A stretch of DNA of 64,000 nucleotides from Hyphococcus sp. (lineage in GTDB: Bacteria; Pseudomonadota; Alphaproteobacteria; Caulobacterales; Parvularculaceae). The stretch spans positions 1-64,000 of the forward strand of contig JAJFGF010000010.1 of the NCBI GenBank assembly GCA_021776245.1, read 5' to 3'. Below are positions 51,089 through 60,738 of the stretch, one piece after another. Positions within the stretch are counted from its first letter, which is position 1. Each line of letters starts with the position of its first letter. Made by a program: the position numbers and the translations under genes. The notes beneath the pieces were generated by a model. That model saw only the letters and a list, made by a program, of their open reading frames with translations, had not been told where the DNA came from and made no database searches.

Positions 51089-51754
51089 ATGAGCGATGCA
51101 CTAAGCATTTATTTCGCAGGCGATCTTTTCGATCACAAGGACCTTATTGGCAACGCGCTGCTGGCAGCGCATATCGAGCAGGAATCTTCCGGCCGGTACA
51201 AATGTCTGTTGCCGCAAGATTTTGAACAGGGCAGCAATCGCAAAGAACATATTCGTGACCAGGATCTCAAAATGGTTATGGAAGCCGATCTTGGCCTTTT
51301 CAATTTTGACGGCGCTGATCTCGATTCCGGGACTGTCGTTGAATTTGTTGTCGCCAAACAATTAGACATTCCCTCCGTGATACTCCGTTCTGATTTTCGC
51401 AATGCCGGCGACCAGGATGCAAAGGGCGATAAATGGAATTTGATGTGCTCTTTTTATCCGCGCACTGAGGTCGTGTCGATCAATGGCATGGAATGGTATC
51501 AGCAAGCGCGCGAAGGCCATTTGCCAGTCGACGAAACAATCAAGTCGCTTTATCGCCGCTTGGCGTCGGAATTGATTATTGCGTTTGACAAAGCGCGCAG
51601 TGGCGCGCCGCTCGCGCGTGAACCTGAATTTATGGAAAGACTCTATCAATGGGCGATGACTTTTCCGGGCGCCGGTTTTGAGGAGTTTATCGGCAACAAA
51701 AATTGGGTCGCCGATATTATCGAAAACAAAAAACGCAAAGGCCTGATAGGATAA
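51089..51754 (+). CDS. Nucleoside 2-deoxyribosyltransferase family protein
   Basis: This 221-residue protein has the family's N-terminal IYFAGDLFD, a LLPQDF segment near 41-46, the Asp region MEADLGLFNFDG near 64-75 and the catalytic Glu in DSGTVVEFVVAK (Glu85). Enzymes of this family cleave the N-glycosidic bond of 2'-deoxynucleosides and move the sugar to another base or to water. With the PfkB kinase 66 bp downstream and DeoC nearby, a hydrolytic role that releases deoxyribose and a free purine is attractive. The balance of transfer versus hydrolysis cannot be decided here. Confidence 0.82.
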   Translation: MSDALSIYFAGDLFDHKDLIGNALLAAHIEQESSGRYKCLLPQDFEQGSNRKEHIRDQDLKMVMEADLGLFNFDGADLDSGTVVEFVVAKQLDIPSVILRSDFRNAGDQDAKGDKWNLMCSFYPRTEVVSINGMEWYQQAREGHLPVDETIKSLYRRLASELIIAFDKARSGAPLAREPEFMERLYQWAMTFPGAGFEEFIGNKNWVADIIENKKRKGLIG

Positions 51755-51820
51755 TCGGGCTCGCCGTTCGCGCAATCTAAGAGCGCCGCGATTTGGCGGC
51801 GTCAATACGGGAGAAATCAC

Positions 51821-52774
51821 ATGTTCGACGTTGTTGTGGTTGGCAGCTATGTCCAGGACCTGGCCTTTAACACAGAAAAATTTCCCGCGCCCGGAGAAAC
51901 CCGCATCGGCGCATTTCGCACCGGGCCGGGCGGCAAGGGCTTCAATCAGGCGGTCGCCTGTAACCGGCTGGGCGTTGAAACCATGTTTATCGGCGCGGTC
52001 GGCGATGACATATTCGCCAAAGGCGTGCGGGAGTTCATCGCGTCAGAGGGACTGGCTGCACAGCTGCAGGTCTGTCCCGATCACGCCACTGGCGCTGCTT
52101 CAATTGTCGTCAATGGCGAGGGACAAAATCTGATTGTCGTTGCACTGGGCGCCAATGACCATTTATCTGAAGGCCATGTCGCCGATTTTGCATCTGAGAT
52201 TTCTTCGGCAAAATACCTTGTCTGCCAGGTCGAGAACCAGTTGTCTGCGACCGAGGCCGCGATGCGCATTGCGCGGGAAAATGACACAACAACCATTCTT
52301 AATCCGGCGCCGATTAATGAGGGCCTGACCCTGGGATTAGTGCAAAACGCCGACATCTTGACGCCCAACGAAACGGAATTTGTATTTTTGATGAACAAAG
52401 TTCTGGGCCAGAAAATTCCTGATGATTTCTGGCTTCAAGATGACGAGAGCATCCACGGATTTTGTCGTCAGTCCGGCGTTGATACGGTCGTGCTTACCCT
52501 TGGAGACAAGGGCTGCTTTGTTTCCTTCGATGAAAAATCCAAAAATGCCGCAGCATCCACCGACGGGGCTTATTACCGGGTGCCGGCCACAAATGTCGAT
52601 GTGGTTGATACGACCGGCGCGGGTGATGCGTGTAATGGCGGACTGGCGGCAGGGCTCGTCAAATTTCCAGACGATTTTCGCGCCGCGATTGCTTACGCCA
52701 ATAAGGTGGCGGGATTATCGACAACAAAACCGGGCACAGCGCCGGCGATGCCGACGCTTGCCGAAGTCAATTAA
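51821..52774 (+). CDS. PfkB-family carbohydrate kinase (ribokinase/deoxyribokinase-like)
   Basis: This 317-residue sugar kinase has the signature-1 region RTGPGGKGFNQAVACNRLG near 32-50 with GGKGxNQA, a central NPAPIN and TPNETEF, and signature 2 DTTGAGDACNGGLAAGL near 260-276 with the catalytic Asp. These are the hallmarks of ribokinase. Beside a deoxyribosyltransferase-family gene and deoC, phosphorylation of 2-deoxyribose to its 5-phosphate is the likely role. It has a clear GGGAG Shine-Dalgarno and no signal peptide. Confidence 0.88.
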   Translation: MFDVVVVGSYVQDLAFNTEKFPAPGETRIGAFRTGPGGKGFNQAVACNRLGVETMFIGAVGDDIFAKGVREFIASEGLAAQLQVCPDHATGAASIVVNGEGQNLIVVALGANDHLSEGHVADFASEISSAKYLVCQVENQLSATEAAMRIARENDTTTILNPAPINEGLTLGLVQNADILTPNETEFVFLMNKVLGQKIPDDFWLQDDESIHGFCRQSGVDTVVLTLGDKGCFVSFDEKSKNAAASTDGAYYRVPATNVDVVDTTGAGDACNGGLAAGLVKFPDDFRAAIAYANKVAGLSTTKPGTAPAMPTLAEVN

Positions 52775-52776
52775 AA

Positions 52777-53730
52777 CTAGCCGCCGATCGGGTGCCAGGT
52801 TGTCTTGGTCTCCTGCACATCCATGATTTGATAGGGATCGGGCGCCGCGGGCTTTTTGCGGATGATGACACGCTTAATGTTATTTGCGGCCTGTTCCTGA
52901 ACCAGCTTGATAGCGTTCATATCTTCGCCATTATAAATCACGGCGTTCACGTCCATATGCGAGGCAAACTGTTCAGTCAGCTCATCTCTGAAACCGGACA
53001 GGATGTTAACTACGCCCGGCGGAACATCTGATGAATGAAGCACCTCAGCAAAACTGACCGCGCATAAAGGATTTTCCTCTGACGCCAGGGCGACGGCGGT
53101 ATTGCCGCCGGCGATAATTGGCGCAATTTCCGAGACAAACCCGAGAAGACATTTTTCTTGTGGCGCAATCGTCGAAACAACCCCCGTGGGTTCGAGAATT
53201 GAAAAATTGAAATGTGACGATGCAACCGGATTCACAGAGCTGAAGATTTGCTGATACTTATCCGTCCATCCAGCATAATAAACGATGCAATCAATGGCTG
53301 CCGTCACTTCCTGTGCGGCGGCGCGCTTGCTCAATCCCATTGTCGTCAACTCGCCCACAAATTGTTCGCTGCGGCCTTCGAGCATTTCCGCCACGCGGTA
53401 CAAAATCTGACCGCGCAAATACGCGCTGGCGCTCGACCAACCGGAAAAGGCTGCGCGTGCTGCAACAACAGCTTCGCGGAAATCCTTGCGGCTGGCGCGG
53501 CACATATTGGCAACGATACGTCCTTTTGCGTCCGTTACCGCAAAATATCGTCCGGATTCGGTGCGCGGAAATTTTCCGTTAATATAAAGCTTATAGGTTT
53601 TTTCAACGCCAAGACGCGGTGCGCTCGCTGGCGATGTACGCAATTTCGATTTGGCCGTTTTTGGCGCTGATGCTGTCTCAACGTTCGCAGGTTGTGCAAA
53701 GCGCTCTTCGGTTTTTATATTTTTATCCAT
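52777..53730 (-). CDS. Truncated aldehyde dehydrogenase-like protein without catalytic cysteine
   Basis: This 317-residue paralogue of the next gene begins with a ~45-residue Ala/Ser/Lys-rich extension. It then keeps the ALDH N-terminal NAD-binding part (YINGKFPRTESGRYF, a degenerate SILEPTGVVSTIAPQEKCLLGFVSEIAPIIAGGNTAV region). It ends after a short segment and lacks both the LGGK-type Glu motif and the GQxC nucleophile loop. Such short ALDH-like proteins next to a full-length ALDH and deoC are a recurring arrangement in proteobacteria as I recall it. A structural or regulatory subunit role is likely, since catalysis is not possible with this chain alone. Confidence 0.82.
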   Translation of the reverse strand: MDKNIKTEERFAQPANVETASAPKTAKSKLRTSPASAPRLGVEKTYKLYINGKFPRTESGRYFAVTDAKGRIVANMCRASRKDFREAVVAARAAFSGWSSASAYLRGQILYRVAEMLEGRSEQFVGELTTMGLSKRAAAQEVTAAIDCIVYYAGWTDKYQQIFSSVNPVASSHFNFSILEPTGVVSTIAPQEKCLLGFVSEIAPIIAGGNTAVALASEENPLCAVSFAEVLHSSDVPPGVVNILSGFRDELTEQFASHMDVNAVIYNGEDMNAIKLVQEQAANNIKRVIIRKKPAAPDPYQIMDVQETKTTWHPIGG

Positions 53731-53747
53731 GATTGATCGCCTCGGAT

Positions 53748-55223
53748 TCAGTGCAGGTTCAAATAGGCGGATAGGCCATGCAACCCGCCTTCGCGGCCAA
53801 CACCGCTTTCTTTATAGCCGCCAAACGGCGAGGTCGGGTCAAATTTGTTAAATGTATTAGCCCAGATAACGCCTGCGCGAATTTTTTGGCCGACTTTAAA
53901 TATCTTCGCGCCCTTGTCGGTCCATACGCCCCCGGATAAGCCATATTGGGTGTTGTTCGCTTTGGTGACGGCTTCATCGAGCGTGCGGAAAGTCTGGATA
54001 GCCAAAACAGGGCCAAAGATCTCTTCGCGAACGACACGGTGCGACTGAGAGACATCAGTAAACAAAGTGGGCCGGCACCAATAGCCTTTCTTTGGCGTCT
54101 TGCCGCCAGCCTGATACATCGCGGCGCCTTCTTTCTGACCAAGCTCCAGATAGGCGTTAATGCGCTCTAATTGCGCTGCAGAATTAATCGCGCCGATATC
54201 AGTGTTTTTGTCCATCGGATCGCCGACAATTAATGTCTGCATGCGCTCTTTAAGTTTTGTCACCACTTCTTCGGCGACGGATTCCTGAACAAGCAGGCGC
54301 GAACCTGCACAGCAGACATGGCCCTGATTGAAAAAGATCGCGTTGACAACGCCTTCAACAGCCTGATCAATCGGCGCATCGTCAAAAATTATGTTGGCGG
54401 CCTTGCCGCCCAATTCAAGCGTGTATTTCTTGTCGCCGCCGGCGACCGCGCGCTGAATAATTTTTCCAACATCGGTTGAACCCGTAAACGCGATTTTGTC
54501 GATGCCGTCATGATCAACAATTGAGGCGCCCGTTGAGCCGTCGCCTGTGATGATATTAACAACGCCGGGCGGCAAATCGGCGGCCTGAATAACTTCCGCG
54601 AGTTTCATTGCCGTCAGCGGCGTTGTCTCTGCGGGCTTTAAGACAACTGTGTTGCCGCAAGCGAGCGCTGGCGCAATTTTCCATGCGGCCATTAACAGTG
54701 GAAAATTCCAGGGGATAATCTGGCCGGCGACGCCAAGCGGCTTTGGCGTCTTGTGTGGGAAGGCATAATCCAGCTTGTCGGCCCATCCCGCATAATAGAA
54801 AAAATGCGCGGCGGCGAGGGGAACATCGACATCGCGCGACTCGCGAATCGGCTTGCCCCCGTCCATCGATTCAATGACGGCGAATTCGCGCGCCCGCTCC
54901 TGGATGATGCGCGCAATACGATAGATAAATTTGCCGCGCTCCGCCGGCTTCATTTTTGACCAGACATTTTCGTAGGCCCCGCGCGCAGCCTTTACGGCGC
55001 GGTCGACATCGGCTGCGCCTGCCTGGGCGACACTGGCCAATATTTTTTCATTTGCAGGGTTTATGGTGTCAAAATAAACACCTGATTTCGGCGCGACGAA
55101 TTCTCCGCCAATAAACAGATCATAACGGTCTTTGAGGCTGATATGATCAGTGCTTTCCGGCGCTGGCGCATATTCCCACTCCGTGTCGTAATTCAGTTTG
55201 ATTGCGTGTTTAACGTTGCTCAT
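53748..55223 (-). CDS. Aldehyde dehydrogenase (probably acetaldehyde-oxidising)
   Basis: This 491-residue, full-length NAD-dependent aldehyde dehydrogenase has [22 protein letters not shown] near 168-189, the cofactor loop [11 protein letters not shown], the base Glu in [10 protein letters not shown] and the nucleophile Cys in [11 protein letters not shown] near 300. Its gene lies five bases after the deoC stop on the same strand, so it probably converts the acetaldehyde made by DeoC into acetate. The ALDH-like short protein follows 17 bp downstream and may be its partner. Confidence 0.9.
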   Translation of the reverse strand: MSNVKHAIKLNYDTEWEYAPAPESTDHISLKDRYDLFIGGEFVAPKSGVYFDTINPANEKILASVAQAGAADVDRAVKAARGAYENVWSKMKPAERGKFIYRIARIIQERAREFAVIESMDGGKPIRESRDVDVPLAAAHFFYYAGWADKLDYAFPHKTPKPLGVAGQIIPWNFPLLMAAWKIAPALACGNTVVLKPAETTPLTAMKLAEVIQAADLPPGVVNIITGDGSTGASIVDHDGIDKIAFTGSTDVGKIIQRAVAGGDKKYTLELGGKAANIIFDDAPIDQAVEGVVNAIFFNQGHVCCAGSRLLVQESVAEEVVTKLKERMQTLIVGDPMDKNTDIGAINSAAQLERINAYLELGQKEGAAMYQAGGKTPKKGYWCRPTLFTDVSQSHRVVREEIFGPVLAIQTFRTLDEAVTKANNTQYGLSGGVWTDKGAKIFKVGQKIRAGVIWANTFNKFDPTSPFGGYKESGVGREGGLHGLSAYLNLH

Positions 55224-55228
55224 CAGGC

Positions 55229-56155
55229 CTAATCCTTCGAGAAATAATCGCCGGACTGATAAACGCCGGTTTGTTGTTTTTGCAGCTGCATCAGCACGTC
55301 ATTGGCGAGGCTGCTGGCGCCGAATCGAAACCATTCCGGCGTCATCCAGGCCTCACCGAGCGTCTCGCGAAGCGTCACCAGATATTGAATAGCGAGTTTC
55401 GCCTTCGAAATGCCGCCGGCCGGTTTCATACCGACCATGCGGCCGGTCTCGTAATAGTAATCGCGTATCGCCTGCAGCATCACCAGCGTCACCGGCAGTG
55501 TCGCTGCAGGTTGAATTTTTCCTGTGGAAGTTTTGATAAAATCGGCACCGGCATGCATCGCAAGATCGCTTGCATGGCGCACGCGGTCGAGCGTTCCCAA
55601 TTCACCAGTTTCGAGAATGACTTTAAGATGCGCGTCGCCGCAGGCTTCTTTACAGAGGACGATCTCGTCAAACACTGCCTGATATTCGCCCTGCAAAAAC
55701 TTGCCTCGGGAAATTACCATGTCGATTTCATCGGCGCCCTCTGCAACAGCGAGCTTTATTTCGTCTAGCTTGGCTTGCGTCGTCGCCATGCCGCTGGGAA
55801 AGGCGGTCGCGACCGACGCGATGTGGATGCCGCTGTCGCCAAGCGCTTTTTTCGCTTCGGCGACCATCATGGGGTAAACGCACACTGCCGCCACATGAGG
55901 AATATCCGGCAGCGTATCATGCAGGCTCATCGCCTTGTGACACAGCTGACGGACTTTTCCCGGTGTGTCTTGTCCTTCAAGCGTCGTTAAATCAATCTGG
56001 CTGAGAATAAGCTTGAGGGCTTGAACCTTGGATGATTTTTTGATGCTGCGTGAGCCAAGCCGCGCCACGCGTTCTTCTATGCCGACCTGGTCGACGCTGA
56101 CGACATGATCGGGCGCTGGCGCGATTGTCTCAGTCCTGGGCGCTGTTTGCGTCAT
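55229..56155 (-). CDS. deoC: Deoxyribose-phosphate aldolase
   Basis: This 308-residue class I aldolase cleaves 2-deoxyribose 5-phosphate to acetaldehyde and glyceraldehyde 3-phosphate. The Schiff-base Lys lies in DFIKTSTGKIQPAA (Lys208), a second conserved Lys in HLKVILETGEL near 178 and a third in MVGMKPAGGI. It is longer than E. coli DeoC (259) because of a ~50-residue N-terminal extension seen in DERA proteins of this type. It is first in the minus-strand deoC-aldehyde dehydrogenase-ALDH-like operon. Confidence 0.95.
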   Translation of the reverse strand: MTQTAPRTETIAPAPDHVVSVDQVGIEERVARLGSRSIKKSSKVQALKLILSQIDLTTLEGQDTPGKVRQLCHKAMSLHDTLPDIPHVAAVCVYPMMVAEAKKALGDSGIHIASVATAFPSGMATTQAKLDEIKLAVAEGADEIDMVISRGKFLQGEYQAVFDEIVLCKEACGDAHLKVILETGELGTLDRVRHASDLAMHAGADFIKTSTGKIQPAATLPVTLVMLQAIRDYYYETGRMVGMKPAGGISKAKLAIQYLVTLRETLGEAWMTPEWFRFGASSLANDVLMQLQKQQTGVYQSGDYFSKD

Positions 56156-56516
56156 AGTTTTGTAGTGTCGCTTTCTGTCAAATATCCGAAAAACGCGGTC
56201 CCGTGCAGGCGGCGCGCGCGTTCGGATCGAAAGGGCGGGCGTTATACGACAATCTCAATGTTTTACCATCAAAATTTGCTTTTGAAAGTGTCCCAAGCCG
56301 GGGATTTGCCTCAATATAATGATCGTTGAATGGTCGCCCGGACAGGGTAAATTCCATTAAATCGCGTCTCGGAGGAAATCATCGCCGGTCAACGTCCGCC
56401 AGGCGCAAAACGCGGATCATGATGTGAGGGCGCAAACGCGCCAATCGTCGGTAAATTGATCCTTGTGATCGCATCCAAGCGGCGATATTTTCGTAAATCA
56501 CAAGAATTCAAGAAAA
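56156..56516. promoter_or_regulatory. Divergent promoter region between deoC and the purine operon
   Basis: This 360-bp gap separates two divergent catabolic operons. TCAAAA-TTTGC-TTTTGA (56269-56285) is a perfect 6-5-6 inverted repeat and the best operator candidate. No regulator gene for it is visible in the window. No gene or terminator is seen. Confidence 0.35.
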
Positions 56517-56906
56517 TTGAAGGTGAACGCGCTTTTGGGAAACTTGACCACACATATTCTGGATGTCAGCGCCGGCAAACCGGCGGCAAATGTTCGCATT
56601 GAGCTTTTTAGATGCGCATCGAAATCCTCCGGAGATGGAGCGAAAACAGAAAAGATTATCTCATTGGTCACCAACAATGATGGACGTTGCGACGGCCCGA
56701 TATTAAGCGGCAATGAATTCCGGGCAGGCCAATATGAACTAGCTTTCCATATTGGCGATTATTTTGACCAAATGGGACTGGCGCTGCCTGACCCAAAATT
56801 TATCGATGTCGCGGTAGTGCGGTTCGGCATTGCCGATGAAGATGCACACTACCACGTGCCGCTTCTGGTTTCTCCATATGGCTATTCAACCTATCGCGGC
56901 AGTTGA
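56517..56906 (+). CDS. uraH: 5-Hydroxyisourate hydrolase
   Basis: This 129-residue transthyretin-like enzyme hydrolyses 5-hydroxyisourate, the product of urate oxidation. The N-terminal LTTHILDVSAGKPA motif holds the catalytic His, an Arg lies in the central FRAGQYELAF segment, and the C-terminal signature YRGS is intact. The start is TTG 56517 or GTG 56523. It heads the plus-strand purine operon, and the xdhA ATG follows five bases after its stop. Confidence 0.93.
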   Translation: MKVNALLGNLTTHILDVSAGKPAANVRIELFRCASKSSGDGAKTEKIISLVTNNDGRCDGPILSGNEFRAGQYELAFHIGDYFDQMGLALPDPKFIDVAVVRFGIADEDAHYHVPLLVSPYGYSTYRGS

Positions 56907-56911
56907 GCGTC

Positions 56912-58378
56912 ATGCGCGATCAATTGTCATTCTATCTTAATGGCGAACTGAAAACCCTTCGCAATGTGTCGCCGACCCAAACGTTGCTTAGATATTTGCG
57001 CGAAGATGAAAAACTCTGCGGCACAAAGGAAGGCTGCGCGGAAGGTGATTGCGGCGCGTGCACTGTAATGGTGAGCAGGCTGGCGGATGACGGGTCCGTT
57101 AAGCGCGAGGCCATCAATGCCTGCATCCGGTTCCTGCCGAGCCTTGAGGGAACCTCGGTCACCACGGTGGAGGCGTTAAGTAAATCGAGCGAAGCGCCGC
57201 ATCTCGTGCAACAGAAAATGATTGATCACAATGGATCGCAATGCGGGTTTTGTACGCCGGGCTTTGTGATGTCGCTTTATACAGCCTACCGAAACAATGT
57301 TGCGTTACCGACTGGGGCTGCCAATGACCTGCTGGCGGGAAATCTATGCCGCTGCACCGGCTATGGTCCGATCCTTGTCGCAGCAAAAGAAATTGGAGAA
57401 ATCGCAGAGAGCGTTGATCAATCCGAAGACGACCATTCCGAACGCGCCCAGCTTGATGAAATTCTCCATCAAGACATGATCGCGTTTAAGCATGACGGCG
57501 TCGAGGCGTTCCTGCCGGCGAACAGCGATCAACTTGCTGAAATCTATGCCGCGCATCCAGAAGCGACGATCATTGCCGGGGCGACGGATGTCGGCTTGTG
57601 GGTGACAAAACAGCACCGCCATTTGCAATGTGTTATTTTCCTTGATCGCGTGAAGGATCTCGCATCAATCAAATGTAAGGAAAATGAGCTTATCATCGGC
57701 GCCGGCGCCACATATTCCGATGCGACGGGCGTTTTGGCGGAAGCCTACCCGGACCTTGGCGAACTGGTGCGGCGCATCGGCGCCCTCCAGGTGCGCAATG
57801 CGGGCACCATTGGCGGCAATATCGCCAACGGATCGCCGATCGGAGATATGCCGCCCGCGCTGATCGCACTGGGCGCGACGCTGGTCCTGCGCCATGGCGA
57901 CAAGAGACGGGAACTGCCGCTTGAAAAATTCTTCATCGATTACGGCAAGCAGGATCGAAAGACGGGAGAATTTGTCGAGGCAGTGCGCATTCCACTCACC
58001 GTGCCGGCGGATGATTTCAGATGCTACAAAATCTCCAAACGCTTTGACCAGGATATTTCCGCGCTTTGTGGTTGCTTCAATATTAAAATCGTCGACGGCG
58101 TTGTTTGCTCGGCGCGCATCGCCTTTGGCGGCATGGCGGGAACGCCGAAACGCGCCGCGTCGGTCGAAGCGGCGCTGACTGGCAAGCCATGGGTTCAGGA
58201 TATAATCGATGTGGCAATGCGTGCGTTCGCCGACGATTTCACGCCGCTATCCGATATGCGGGCAAGCGCCGATTACCGGCTGCGCACCGCGCAAAATCTT
58301 TTGATGAAATACTTTTTGGAAAGTAAAACGCCGCTTTCCCAAACACGGCTTGTCGGCGAGGGGAGCGTGTTCGCATGA
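56912..58378 (+). CDS. xdhA: Xanthine dehydrogenase small subunit (2Fe-2S and FAD)
   Basis: This 488-residue subunit carries two [2Fe-2S] clusters: the plant-type CGTKEGCAEGDCGAC near 40-54 and the CGFCTPGF...CRCTGY helical cluster near 110-150. The FAD domain has ATIIAGATDVGLWVTKQ, then RNAGTIGGNIANGSPIGDMPPALIAL. It passes electrons from the molybdenum centre to NAD+. ATG 56912 is preferred over the TTG at 56903 that overlaps uraH. It overlaps xdhB by four bases. Confidence 0.95.
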   Translation: MRDQLSFYLNGELKTLRNVSPTQTLLRYLREDEKLCGTKEGCAEGDCGACTVMVSRLADDGSVKREAINACIRFLPSLEGTSVTTVEALSKSSEAPHLVQQKMIDHNGSQCGFCTPGFVMSLYTAYRNNVALPTGAANDLLAGNLCRCTGYGPILVAAKEIGEIAESVDQSEDDHSERAQLDEILHQDMIAFKHDGVEAFLPANSDQLAEIYAAHPEATIIAGATDVGLWVTKQHRHLQCVIFLDRVKDLASIKCKENELIIGAGATYSDATGVLAEAYPDLGELVRRIGALQVRNAGTIGGNIANGSPIGDMPPALIALGATLVLRHGDKRRELPLEKFFIDYGKQDRKTGEFVEAVRIPLTVPADDFRCYKISKRFDQDISALCGCFNIKIVDGVVCSARIAFGGMAGTPKRAASVEAALTGKPWVQDIIDVAMRAFADDFTPLSDMRASADYRLRTAQNLLMKYFLESKTPLSQTRLVGEGSVFA

Positions 58379-60738
58379 CCGGCGCGCCGTCATTAAAAAA
58401 AGGCGCGGATCAGCCTGTGAGACAGATAAGAGGATCTGTTTCCTCGCCAATCGCCCATGACAGCGCTTATAAGCACACATCGGGAAGCGCCCTCTATGTA
58501 GACGATATCCCGGCGCCGGAAAATTGTCTCCACGTCTATATCGCCATCAGTGACCGCGCTCATGCGAAGATCATCTCTTCGGATTTAAGCAAGGTGCGCG
58601 CCGCCACTGGCGTCGTCGTAATTTTATCGCGGGATGATATTCCCGGTGAAAACGATATCGGTCCGGTTGTGCATGACGATCCGTTGTTTGCGCTTGGCGC
58701 AGGTGGCGGCGTGGTTGAGGGCGAAGGACAAGCGCTTTTCGCGGTCGTTGCGACGACAATTGATGCCGCCAGAACCGCCGCCGCCAGAGCGAAGATCGAC
58801 TATGAAGATTTGCCGGCGATCCTGACCATTGATGACGCTATGGCAGCGCAGTCGCTTCTGGAACCACCCTATAAGATGGGGCGTGGTGATGCCAAAAGCG
58901 CGATACTCGCGAGCCCGCATCAGTTAAAGGGCCGCATTGAAATCGGCGGTCAGGAGCATTTTTACCTTGAGGGACAGGCGGCGCTGGCGATCCCCGGCGA
59001 GGATGACGATGTGACGGTCTATTGTTCGTCGCAGCACCCGACTGAAATTCAGCACAAGGCGGCGAGCGTCCTCGGCGTTCCCAATAATGCGGTCACGGTC
59101 GAAGTGCGCCGCATGGGCGGCGGCTTCGGCGGCAAGGAAACCAACGGCAATTTGCCGACGGCTGTTGTCGCGCTTGCCGCCAAATTGACCGGCCGGCCCG
59201 TGAAGGTCCGCTATGACCGCGACGATGATATGATCGCTACTGGCAAGCGTCATGATTTCCGTATCGACTATCAAGCGGGCTTTGATGATGACGGGCGTAT
59301 CCAGGCGATCATATTCGATCAGGCGGCGCGTTGTGGGCGTTCCCATGATTTGTCGCTGTCGATCTGTGATCGCGCGATGTTCCACGCGGATAATTGTTAT
59401 TATCTGCCCAATGTTTCGATCACCTCCTATCGTTGTAAAACCAACACGGTTTCAAATACGGCCTTTCGCGGCTTTGGCGGCCCGCAAGGCATGGTCGGCA
59501 TCGAGCGGGTGATTGATGAAATTGCGTTCAAGCTGGGCAAGGATCCGTTGGATGTGCGCCGTGTCAATTTCTACGCCGCCAAAGACACAAAGTCGGATCG
59601 AAATGTGACGCCCTATCACATGACCGTTGAAGACTGCGTCATCGGTGAGATTGTCGAGGCGTTGGTCGTTTCCTCTGACTATGCGGCGCGGCGCAAAGAG
59701 ATCGGAACATGGAACAAGAAGCAGCCGCTCTTAAGACGCGGGCTCGCCTTAACGCCTGTGAAGTTTGGGATTTCCTTTACGGCTACCCATCTTAATCAGG
59801 CGGGCGCCCTTGTTCATATTTATTCCGACGGATCAATCCATCTCAATCATGGCGGCACGGAAATGGGGCAAGGCCTTTTTACCAAAGTCGCACAAATTGT
59901 CGCCGAAGAATTTCAGGTTAATATTGACCGGGTAAAAATTACGCCTACCAATACCGGCAAGGTGCCGAATACCTCGGCGACAGCCGCATCTGCCGGCACG
60001 GACCTCAATGGCATGGCGGCGCTTGACGCCTGCCGGAAAATCAAGAAGCGCCTGATTGATTTTGCCGCTGCAGCATGGAAAGCAAAGCCGGAAGATATTT
60101 TGTTCCAGCCGGGCTGCGTTCAGGTCGGCGGCCAGGAAATCAGTTTCGACGAACTCATATCCAAAGCCTACATGGCGCGTGTTTCACTTTCTGCAAACGG
60201 TTTTTACGCCACGCCGAAAATTAAATGGGATCGTAATGCGGGGCGAGGCCGTCCGTTTTTCTATTTCTCCTATGGGGCCGCCGTGTCAGAGGTCGTGATT
60301 GATCCCCTCACGGGAGAAAACCGCCTCCTGCGCGTCGATATTCTGCATGACGTTGGCAAATCCCTGAATCCGGCGATTGACCTCGGCCAGATTGAGGGCG
60401 GCTTTGCGCAAGGGGTTGGCTGGCTCACCACCGAAGAATTATGGTGGGACGACAAAGGTCGGCTAAAAACCCATGCGCCGTCTACGTACAAAATTCCAAC
60501 AGCGTCTGATCGGGCGCCGGAAATGAACATCGCCATATGGGACGGCGGACGAAATGAAGAAGAAACCGTCTACCGCTCAAAAGCCGTTGGCGAGCCGCCC
60601 CTGATGCTCGGAATTTCGGTTTTAATGGCGCTTTCTGATGCGATTGGGAACGCGCGCGGGCGAGAGAGATATCCGTCTCTCGATGCGCCCGCGACGCCTG
60701 AGCGCATCTTACGCGCTGTTTCCGGTGATTGGGTATAA
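58375..60738 (+). CDS. xdhB: Xanthine dehydrogenase molybdenum-binding large subunit
   Basis: This 787-residue subunit oxidises hypoxanthine and xanthine to urate at the molybdopterin centre. Visible motifs are RRMGGGFGGKETNG near 243-256, TAFRGFGGPQGM near 362-373 (substrate Arg), GGTEMGQGLFTKVAQI near 491-506 and the catalytic Glu loop KAVGEPPLMLG near 738-748. It is full length for bacterial XdhB. ATGA overlap with xdhA indicates coupled synthesis of the subunits. Confidence 0.95.
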   Translation: MTGAPSLKKGADQPVRQIRGSVSSPIAHDSAYKHTSGSALYVDDIPAPENCLHVYIAISDRAHAKIISSDLSKVRAATGVVVILSRDDIPGENDIGPVVHDDPLFALGAGGGVVEGEGQALFAVVATTIDAARTAAARAKIDYEDLPAILTIDDAMAAQSLLEPPYKMGRGDAKSAILASPHQLKGRIEIGGQEHFYLEGQAALAIPGEDDDVTVYCSSQHPTEIQHKAASVLGVPNNAVTVEVRRMGGGFGGKETNGNLPTAVVALAAKLTGRPVKVRYDRDDDMIATGKRHDFRIDYQAGFDDDGRIQAIIFDQAARCGRSHDLSLSICDRAMFHADNCYYLPNVSITSYRCKTNTVSNTAFRGFGGPQGMVGIERVIDEIAFKLGKDPLDVRRVNFYAAKDTKSDRNVTPYHMTVEDCVIGEIVEALVVSSDYAARRKEIGTWNKKQPLLRRGLALTPVKFGISFTATHLNQAGALVHIYSDGSIHLNHGGTEMGQGLFTKVAQIVAEEFQVNIDRVKITPTNTGKVPNTSATAASAGTDLNGMAALDACRKIKKRLIDFAAAAWKAKPEDILFQPGCVQVGGQEISFDELISKAYMARVSLSANGFYATPKIKWDRNAGRGRPFFYFSYGAAVSEVVIDPLTGENRLLRVDILHDVGKSLNPAIDLGQIEGGFAQGVGWLTTEELWWDDKGRLKTHAPSTYKIPTASDRAPEMNIAIWDGGRNEEETVYRSKAVGEPPLMLGISVLMALSDAIGNARGRERYPSLDAPATPERILRAVSGDWV

